Assembly: GCA_015654795.1 (NCBI GenBank)
Contig: JAATGF010000135.1
Coordinates: forward strand, 1 to 61,777
Direction of reading: 5' to 3'
Length of the DNA stretch: 61,777 nt
Origin: Bacteroidales bacterium
GTDB taxonomy: Bacteria > Bacteroidota > Bacteroidia > Bacteroidales > Prolixibacteraceae
The number at the start of each line of letters is the position of its first letter. Position 1 is the first letter of the stretch. This document shows positions 55,794 to 61,777 of the stretch, piece by piece. The notes under the pieces are model-generated. The model did not search any database. It saw only the letters and a list, made by a program, of their open reading frames with translations, and had not been told where the DNA came from. The translations under genes and the position numbers were made by a program.

Positions 55794-57605
55794 ATGAAAA
55801 AAACAGTTTTTCTGATTTTATTAAGTATCTGTATTTTACAATCATTCGCCCAATGGAAACCCGCAGGGAACAAAATAAAAACTTCGTGGTCCGAAAAAAT
55901 TGATGTTAAGAATGTGTTGCCCGAATACCCTCGCCCAATCATGGAGCGTACCGAATGGGTAAATCTGAATGGCTTATGGGATTATGCCATTCTTAAAGCA
56001 GGATTGGCTGAACCCGGCAAATTTGATGGCAAGATATTGGTCCCGTTTGCTGTAGAATCGAGTCTTTCGGGGGTACAAAAAACCGTTGGCGAAGAAAATG
56101 AAGTTTGGTATAAACGTACGTTTGCTGTCCCTGCAAAGTGGAAAAACAAAAAAATCCTGCTCCATTTTGGTGCTGTCGATTGGAAAGCCGAAGTTTGGCT
56201 GAATGATATTAAAATAGGTTCACATACAGGAGGATACACGCCATTTTTATTCGATATCCGGCCATTCCTGAATAAAACCGGTGATCAGAAACTTGTGGTC
56301 AGGGTATGGGATCCATCGGATAAAGGATTTCAGCCACGTGGCAAACAGACCAGCGATCCCAATGGGATTTGGTACACATCAGTGACTGGGATCTGGCAAA
56401 CCGTCTGGATGGAACCTGTCGCCGATAAATATATCGAAAACATCCGCACAACTTCAAATATAGACAAAAACCAGGTAACTGTGAGCGTTGCATCGAGTGG
56501 TGCAACATCTGCCGATGTGGTTGAGGCGAAGATTTATGACGGGAAGAATGAAATAGCATCAGCAAAAGCTTCATCGACTGAAAAACTCGAAATCTCAATT
56601 CCTGATGCCAAACTTTGGAGTCCCGAATCGCCATTTCTCTATACGATGAAAGTTAGTCTGGTCAGTGATGGTGTCGTCATTGATCAGGTAAACAGTTATT
56701 TCGCGATGCGAAAAATCTCGACAAAACGTGATAATAACGGGATTGTTCGTCTGGAATTGAACAATAAACCTTGTTTTCAGTTCGGGCCCCTCGATCAGGG
56801 ATGGTGGCCGGACGGATTGTACACTGCCCCAACGGATGAAGCGCTGAAATATGATATTCAGAAAACAAAGGACTTTGGGTTTAATATGATCCGCAAGCAC
56901 GTAAAAGTTGAATCAGCGCGGTGGTATATGCACTGCGATCAACTCGGAATGCTGGTTTGGCAGGATATGCCCAGTGGCGATAATTCACCGCAATGGCAAA
57001 ATCATAACTATTTCAATGGCACCGAATTTAAGCGCAGCGCCGAATCGGAAGCTAATTATCGCAAGGAATGGAAAGAAATTATGGATTTCGTCTATTCAAA
57101 TCCTTCGGTTGTTTGCTGGGTTCCGTTTAACGAAGCATGGGGACAATTCAAAACTCAGGAGATCGTGGAGTGGACAAAAGCGTATGACCCAAGTCGTTTG
57201 GTTAATCCAGCCAGCGGCGGAAACTTTTACCCGGTTGGCGATATGCTTGATCTTCATAATTATCCGGGTCCCGGAATGTATTTATATGATGGACAACGGC
57301 CAACTGTTCTTGGCGAATACGGCGGTATAGGTATGGCTTTGGCCGGGCATCTTTGGGCGGCTGACAAAAACTGGGGATATGTTCAATTCAAAAACTCGAA
57401 AGAAGTGACCGACGAGTATGTAAAATATGCCGAATCATTGCTAAAGATGATCAAATCAGGCTTTTCGGCAGGAGTATATACTCAGACCACTGATGTTGAG
57501 GGCGAAGTAAACGGTTTGATGACTTACGATCGTAAAGTGATAAAGATTGACGAACAACATGTCAGGGAAATCAACCAAAAAATATGTACCTCGTTGAATG
57601 AGTAA
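55794..57605 (+). CDS. Glycoside hydrolase family 2 protein
   Basis: Start chosen at 55794 because it gives a signal peptide (MKKTVFLILLSICILQSFAQ); an ATG 27 nt upstream adds nine residues. 603 aa: N-terminal jelly-roll sugar-binding domain (about 40-180, LNGLWDYAI, WYKRTFAVP, WLNDIKIGSHTGGYTPFLFD), Ig-like middle domain (about 190-285) and TIM barrel (about 290-595) with acid/base Glu447 in VPFNEAWGQ and nucleophile Glu508 in VLGEYGGIG. The family includes beta-galactosidases, glucuronidases and mannosidases; substrate here is undetermined. Shorter than E. coli LacZ, lacking domains 4 and 5. Followed by a terminator. Confidence 0.92.
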   Translation: MKKTVFLILLSICILQSFAQWKPAGNKIKTSWSEKIDVKNVLPEYPRPIMERTEWVNLNGLWDYAILKAGLAEPGKFDGKILVPFAVESSLSGVQKTVGEENEVWYKRTFAVPAKWKNKKILLHFGAVDWKAEVWLNDIKIGSHTGGYTPFLFDIRPFLNKTGDQKLVVRVWDPSDKGFQPRGKQTSDPNGIWYTSVTGIWQTVWMEPVADKYIENIRTTSNIDKNQVTVSVASSGATSADVVEAKIYDGKNEIASAKASSTEKLEISIPDAKLWSPESPFLYTMKVSLVSDGVVIDQVNSYFAMRKISTKRDNNGIVRLELNNKPCFQFGPLDQGWWPDGLYTAPTDEALKYDIQKTKDFGFNMIRKHVKVESARWYMHCDQLGMLVWQDMPSGDNSPQWQNHNYFNGTEFKRSAESEANYRKEWKEIMDFVYSNPSVVCWVPFNEAWGQFKTQEIVEWTKAYDPSRLVNPASGGNFYPVGDMLDLHNYPGPGMYLYDGQRPTVLGEYGGIGMALAGHLWAADKNWGYVQFKNSKEVTDEYVKYAESLLKMIKSGFSAGVYTQTTDVEGEVNGLMTYDRKVIKIDEQHVREINQKICTSLNE

Positions 57606-57663
57606 TTTTCAATATCAACAGGCATGAAAAGTTGACTGTTACGCCACTTTTTATGCGCAATTT

Positions 57664-57703
57664 AAAAGAATCACCAACCTAACCCGGCTGGTGATTCTTT
57701 TTT
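57664..57703 (+). terminator. Rho-independent terminator after the GH2 gene
   Basis: AAAAGAATCACCAACC (57664-57679) pairs with GGCTGGTGATTCTTTT with a single mismatch, followed by T residues. Confidence 0.85.
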
Positions 57704-57811
57704 CAAGCCGGTTTTGCCATGATTTCAATATGATTGTCATTTCCGTATTTTTACTCCGACAGCCAATATATTTATGTATTTTTGCATTGACAAATTCAGT
57801 AAAATATCACC

Positions 57812-60634
57812 ATGCTCACCGGAAAATATAAGACTCTTTATAAACAACTTACGGAAGCTATCGATCCAAAACGAATCTATCACGATCCTCTTCACACCCT
57901 TGCTTATGGCACCGACGCAAGCTTTTATCGGCTTATTCCCCAAATGGTGATAAAGGCAAAGAATGAACAGGAGGTTTCACTAATCTTAAAGGAAAGTTCT
58001 AAACTTTCGATTTCGGTAACGTTTCGCGCCGCGGGGACGAGCCTTTCGGGTCAGGCTATTTCCGATTCGGTTTTGGTTATCGCGGGAAATCATTGGAAGA
58101 AATTTCATATTTCAGATAATGGGTTAAAAATTAAGCTTCAACCCGGATTGACAGGTGAGCGTGTAAATGGATTGCTGGCCCCTTATGGCCGAAAGATCGG
58201 TCCCGATCCGGCATCAATTAATGCAGCCATGATTGGCGGTATTGCGGCCAATAATGCGAGTGGTATGTGCTGTGGAACCGCCCAGAATTCTTATAAAACG
58301 GTTGATGGTTTGCGTATTATTTTTGCTGATGGAACATTGCTTGATACGGCTGATCCACGGAGCAAAGAGCAATTCAGTCAGACACATTCGCAATTAATCC
58401 GGGATATTTCCGAAATGGTGGCATCGGTCGAGGCAAATGAGACTTTGGCCAATCGTATTTCCCGAAAATTCAAGATGAAAAATACGACGGGGTATAGCCT
58501 AAATGCACTTGTTGATTTTTCTGATCCGTTTGATGTGATTGAGCATCTGATGATTGGTTCGGAAGGAACACTTGGCTTTATCGCTGAAATTAGTTATAAA
58601 ACCGTTGTGGAGCATCCATTCAGGGCAAGTTCGCTGATGATTTTCCCCGATATTGAAAAAGCCTGTAATGCGGTTTCGTTATTGAAATCTGCTCCTGTCT
58701 CGGCTGTCGAGCTTATGGATAGGGCCGGTTTGCGGTCGGTTGAAGATCATGAGGGAATGCCTGATTATCTGAAAACACTTAGTCCAACGGCAAGCGCAAT
58801 TCTTGTTGAAACGCGAGCTCTTTATCAAGACGAACTCAATGAACAGATTTCCATTATTCTAAATACAATTCAGTCGATCCCGTCGGAAATACCTATCCAT
58901 TTTACAGGAGTCCCGTCGGAATATGCGTTGCTTTGGAAGATTCGTAAAGGACTCTTTCCTTCGGTTGGAGCGATGCGTAAAACAGGAACCACCGTAATCA
59001 TTGAGGATGTCGCTTTTCCTGTGCCTCGCCTGGCTGAAGCAACACACGATCTCCATTTGCTCTTTGAAAAATGGGGCTATCACGAAGCGGTAATTTTTGG
59101 TCATGCCCTGGAAGGAAACCTTCATTTTGTGTTTACGCAAGATTTTGGATCACAAAGTGAGATTGACCGTTACAGTAAATTTATGGCTGATGTAGCCGAG
59201 CTGGTGGTTGCCAAATACGATGGGTCTCTAAAAGCAGAACATGGGACAGGTCGTAATATGGCTCCGTTTGTTGAGATGGAGTGGGGGCGAGATGCTTTTG
59301 AACTGATGAAGCGGATTAAGCGTATTTTCGATCCCCAATACCTGCTTAACCCGGGTGTGATTTTAAATACTGATCCGAAAGCACATCTGAAAAACCTGAA
59401 ACCAATTCCGGCGGCCAGCGAAAAGATCGATAAATGTATTGAATGCGGTTTTTGCGAACCAACTTGTGTATCAGCTGAATTGACACTTACGCCCCGTCAG
59501 CGGATTGTTGTTTACCGCGAAATGGCAAATCTTCGGAGAAGCGGGCATGAACCACATATTTTAGCATCGCTAGCAAAAGATTTCAAATATGAGGGCAACG
59601 AAACCTGTGCCACAGACGGGTTATGTGCCACAAGTTGCCCTGTTAAAATTGATACCGGAAAGCTTGTTAAATCTCTGAGAACAGAAGAAATAGGCTCGGG
59701 ACAAAACCGGGCAGTCTGGATTGCCGACCGGATGAGCGGTGTTACATCGACCGCGAGAACGGGGCTTTCGGTTGTCGGGTTTTTTCATTCAATATTGGGA
59801 ACATCGTTGATGAAGGATATTTCCGGGGGGATGAGATCTTTGTCCGGAAACCGGATTCCGCTCTGGAATCCTTATATGCCATTGGGTGCCAGGCCTATTG
59901 ATGTAAAGGTTACATTAAGATCTGACAGTCAGCGTAAAGTGGTTTATTTTTCTTCGTGTATCAATCGCGTGATGGGCGTTTCGAAAGAACACCGCACTGA
60001 AAAGCAACTTTCGGAGAAGATGGTTCAGCTTTTAAATAAGGGTGGTTTTGAAGTGATTTATCCCGAAAATCTTAATGCACTTTGTTGCGGAATGGCTTTT
60101 TTGAGTAAAGGTTACACGGAAGCTGGAACCAAAAAATCGAGAGAACTTGAGGCTGCGCTGATCAAAGCCAGTGAAAACGGAAAATATCCGGTCCTTTGCG
60201 ATATGAGTCCTTGCCTTTATACGATGAAGGAAAATATGGAACCGACGCTTAAACTTTACGAACCTGTTGAGTTTATCCTGGAATACTTGCTGCCTCATCT
60301 AAATATAACCCCGATCAATGAGACGATTACCGTATTCCCCGTTTGCAGTATGAAGAAAATGGGATTGGAGGATAAGCTGGTCGAACTGGCCGAAAAGTGT
60401 GCAGCCAAAGTTGTTGTCCCCGAAACCAATTGTTGTGGTTTTGCCGGTGACCGTGGGTTTTCGTTTCCTGAGCTTAACCAACATGGATTAAGAAACCTCA
60501 AATCTCAGTTACCCGGGGAGATAAAGAATGGTTATTCGACGAGCCGCACCTGCGAAATAGGACTGAGTCTTCATTCGGGTATTTCGCATCAATCGATTGT
60601 TTATCTGGTAGATAATGTGAGCAGACCAAAATAA
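57812..60634 (+). CDS. FAD-linked oxidase with 4Fe-4S and CCG domains (D-lactate dehydrogenase type)
   Basis: 940-aa single-chain respiratory dehydrogenase; fusion of GlcD-like and GlcF-like parts. FAD-binding type-4 domain (about 35-215: FRAAGTSLSGQ, IGPDPASINAAMIGG and NNASGMCCG), FAD-oxidase C domain (about 260-515, ending EHGTGRNMAPFVE and LNPGVI), 4Fe-4S ferredoxin motifs CIECGFCEPTC and CATDGLCATSC (about 548-612), and two CCG domains (C-terminal, with CCGMAF and CCGFAGDRGF). Substrate is probably D-lactate or another 2-hydroxy acid such as glycolate, with electrons passed to quinone. No transporter or lactate regulator is adjacent. Stands alone. Confidence 0.92.
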   Translation: MLTGKYKTLYKQLTEAIDPKRIYHDPLHTLAYGTDASFYRLIPQMVIKAKNEQEVSLILKESSKLSISVTFRAAGTSLSGQAISDSVLVIAGNHWKKFHISDNGLKIKLQPGLTGERVNGLLAPYGRKIGPDPASINAAMIGGIAANNASGMCCGTAQNSYKTVDGLRIIFADGTLLDTADPRSKEQFSQTHSQLIRDISEMVASVEANETLANRISRKFKMKNTTGYSLNALVDFSDPFDVIEHLMIGSEGTLGFIAEISYKTVVEHPFRASSLMIFPDIEKACNAVSLLKSAPVSAVELMDRAGLRSVEDHEGMPDYLKTLSPTASAILVETRALYQDELNEQISIILNTIQSIPSEIPIHFTGVPSEYALLWKIRKGLFPSVGAMRKTGTTVIIEDVAFPVPRLAEATHDLHLLFEKWGYHEAVIFGHALEGNLHFVFTQDFGSQSEIDRYSKFMADVAELVVAKYDGSLKAEHGTGRNMAPFVEMEWGRDAFELMKRIKRIFDPQYLLNPGVILNTDPKAHLKNLKPIPAASEKIDKCIECGFCEPTCVSAELTLTPRQRIVVYREMANLRRSGHEPHILASLAKDFKYEGNETCATDGLCATSCPVKIDTGKLVKSLRTEEIGSGQNRAVWIADRMSGVTSTARTGLSVVGFFHSILGTSLMKDISGGMRSLSGNRIPLWNPYMPLGARPIDVKVTLRSDSQRKVVYFSSCINRVMGVSKEHRTEKQLSEKMVQLLNKGGFEVIYPENLNALCCGMAFLSKGYTEAGTKKSRELEAALIKASENGKYPVLCDMSPCLYTMKENMEPTLKLYEPVEFILEYLLPHLNITPINETITVFPVCSMKKMGLEDKLVELAEKCAAKVVVPETNCCGFAGDRGFSFPELNQHGLRNLKSQLPGEIKNGYSTSRTCEIGLSLHSGISHQSIVYLVDNVSRPK

Positions 60635-60755
60635 TTTATAGTGACCGGATGAGTACTCCTGATTTGAACATTCACCAGTTCACTAAACAAAATCGCTTTC
60701 CTAATGAATTATCATATTGCGAAAAAAGTTGTAAATTGCGATAGATTTTAGGTTT

Positions 60756-61073
60756 ATGATCGAGTTAAAAAAAATAAATGAGATTGTTGCCCGGATTGTA
60801 TTGAAATTTAATCCGGATAAAATTATTTTGTTTGGCTCTTATGCTTCTGGGACAGCGAATAATGACAGCGACGTCGATTTGTTAGTCATACAGAATACCG
60901 ATCTTCCGCGGCATAAAAGAAGTTTTGATATACAGAAGTTGTTGATTGGTTCGATGATACCGATGGATATTCTTGTTTATACAAACACTGAATTTGAAAA
61001 AGAGAAAAATGAAAAGTCTTCATTTTTGAATTCTGCCATTAAGACATCAAAAATTCTTTATGAACGTAAATGA
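60756..61073 (+). CDS. MNT-type nucleotidyltransferase (HEPN-MNT pair, antitoxin side)
   Basis: 105 aa, minimal nucleotidyltransferase. The core GSYASGTANNDSDVDLLVI has the GS and D-x-D catalytic residues, and the third Asp lies in PMDILVYT. In HEPN-MNT toxin-antitoxin modules this protein neutralises the HEPN toxin, in known cases by adding AMP to a Tyr of the toxin. The next gene starts 14 nt before its stop. Because the catalytic residues are present, enzymatic activity is plausible. Confidence 0.85.
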   Translation: MIELKKINEIVARIVLKFNPDKIILFGSYASGTANNDSDVDLLVIQNTDLPRHKRSFDIQKLLIGSMIPMDILVYTNTEFEKEKNEKSSFLNSAIKTSKILYERK

Positions 61074-61461
61074 CGATCATATTAAAGAGTGGATTAATAA
61101 AGCAGATCATGATTTGGGTTCTGCTAAGTTGATATTTTTACACATCCCGGATTACTTTGATACAATAGCATTTCACTGTCAGCAGGCCGTTGAAAAATAT
61201 ATTAAAGCCATACTTGTCTATTATGAAATTGATTTTCAGCGTTCTCATAATCTGATTTACCTATTGGATTTATTGACGAAAAAGCTTGAAATAAGTGAAG
61301 AAAGATACGATAAAGCCATCTTATTGAACGGTTTCAGTGTACAAATAAGGTACCCTGACAGAACCATTTATTTATCAAACGAAGAATTGGCAACCGCAAT
61401 TGAAATTGCTCAAGACTTTAGAGCGTTTGCAGTTGGTTTAATTGGAATTAAGAGTTTGTGA
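61060..61461 (+). CDS. HEPN domain protein (partner of the MNT protein)
   Basis: 133 aa, all-helical HEPN fold. The first helix ends WINKADHDLGSAKLIF, the second has FHCQQAVEKYIKAIL (the H-C-Q-Q-A-x-E-K-x-x-K hallmark), the RSHNL segment follows, and RYPD occurs near residue 100, the usual C-terminal motif of this Pfam HEPN branch. The R-x4-6-H ribonuclease motif of toxic HEPNs is not visible anywhere in the protein. So the pair may be a non-nuclease version or a nucleotide-signalling module. Overlaps the MNT gene by 14 nt, so translation is coupled. Confidence 0.85.
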   Translation: MNVNDDHIKEWINKADHDLGSAKLIFLHIPDYFDTIAFHCQQAVEKYIKAILVYYEIDFQRSHNLIYLLDLLTKKLEISEERYDKAILLNGFSVQIRYPDRTIYLSNEELATAIEIAQDFRAFAVGLIGIKSL

Positions 61462-61645
61462 AGTCAACAGCTGATTTAGTGATCTAATAGTCAGATCAGT
61501 CTGATGAGTTTTTACTTTGAAATTTAGCATTTCACGAATCTTATTTTGTTGACTAATCATCTTAGATATTGGCGCTCTTAGTTCACAAAAGTAAATTGTT
61601 TATATGGTTGATATGGCAAGCAGATCTAAAAACAGGGAATGAAGA

Positions 61646-61668
61646 ACCCCGGGGCAAGCCCCGAGGTA
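61646..61668. repeat. Terminal hairpin of an IS200/IS605-type element
   Basis: CCCCGGGGC-AA-GCCCCGAGG, a GC-rich hairpin 8 nt past the stop of the partial transposase, in the position of the right-end subterminal hairpin of IS200/IS605 elements. The DNA between the HEPN gene end (61461) and here has no gene. Confidence 0.55.
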
Positions 61669-61675
61669 TCCGAAG

Positions 61676-61777
61676 TTACCATAAACTGAGTTGCTGAACA
61701 TGAATTGGGCTATATTGCCTGCCTTGATTCTCAACATATCTCTTAATCACTTCTGCATTGCCATATTGACCAACAGT
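61676..61777 (-). CDS. C-terminal end of a probable IS200/IS605 Y1 transposase, cut by the window edge
   Basis: Reading from the right edge on the minus strand gives TVGQYGNAEVIKRYVENQG, then RQYSPIHVQQLSLW and a stop: 33 codons, start outside the window. The segment RYVENQ fits the catalytic Tyr-x3-Gln of Y1 (HUH) transposases in their last helix. The HUH motif itself would lie outside the window, so the call rests on this helix and the hairpin just downstream. Confidence 0.55.
   Translation of the reverse strand, partial: TVGQYGNAEVIKRYVENQGRQYSPIHVQQLSLW

Noticed and set aside
1..61777. tRNA, rRNA and riboswitches
   Set aside because: I looked through the longer spacers for cloverleaf ends, rRNA-like stretches and known riboswitch cores and saw none; a covariance-model scan would be decisive.

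Overview
The window is a piece of a Bacteroidota chromosome, most likely from an environmental Bacteroidales/Marinilabiliales-type organism (the phylum is well supported; the order is inference). Evidence: several genes are preceded by the Bacteroidota promoter -7 element TAnnTTTG, and Shine-Dalgarno sequences are essentially absent. Ribosomal protein S16 has the long Ala/Glu-rich tail of this phylum. Typical families are present: DUF2807 GIN-domain proteins, DUF4136 lipoproteins, DUF4965-type glutaminase-like enzymes, NupG-like MFS, Omp85-like proteins and long TPR- or PAS-containing histidine kinases. DNA is AT-rich, genes are on both strands, and no rRNA, tRNA or CRISPR array was seen.

Layout. 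299-6493: four consecutive signalling genes, namely a histidine kinase with an N-terminal heavy-metal-associated (HMA) domain, a frameshifted response regulator, a REC-PAS-kinase-REC hybrid and a membrane PAS-PAS kinase. 6494-12522: ThuA-like and creatininase-like hydrolases, a secreted Memo-AMMECR1 fusion, a PhzF isomerase and a sialate O-acetylesterase. 12629-13156: a tyrosine-recombinase relative without catalytic residues. 13223-17409: a repeat-bearing spacer, endonuclease IV, an Omp85-like outer-membrane protein and an EamA transporter broken by a 5-bp tandem repeat. 17899-28798: housekeeping genes (typA, nucleoside MFS, ppa, comM, mfd, DUF1697). 29110-37837: an aromatic/Arg-rich secreted protein with a DUF4136 lipoprotein, lysA, an RgpF-like protein, a threonylcarbamoyl-AMP synthase, a GIN-domain protein, rimM, rpsP and a small lipoprotein. 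39187-48338: dnaE and trxA on the plus strand, converging on a minus-strand operon of M3 peptidase, NYN-LOTUS protein, bifunctional nuclease, thyA and folA. 49025-60634: thioesterase, TPR histidine kinase, YjgN-like membrane protein, DUF4965-type enzyme and GH2 glycosidase (divergent), and a D-lactate dehydrogenase-type flavo-Fe-S protein. 60756-61777: an MNT-HEPN pair and, at the window edge, the 3' end of a probable IS200/IS605 Y1 transposase with its terminal hairpin.

The most unusual signals are in the spacers. A modular dispersed element of about 270 bp occurs near-complete at 38063-38373 and 52758-53026 and partially at 48800-48961 and 27606-28050. It carries a conserved AT-rich head, a tandem array with an 11-bp (one helical turn) period and a tail of AATGAC motifs; the tail alone recurs at 19861. 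A second family of about 230 bp is present as an inverted pair (13686-13919 and 38739-38963). Among genes, the main points of interest are the HMA-histidine kinase fusion followed by a degenerate regulator, the catalytically dead recombinase with a good promoter, and the EamA transporter that is one 5-bp repeat unit away from being intact.
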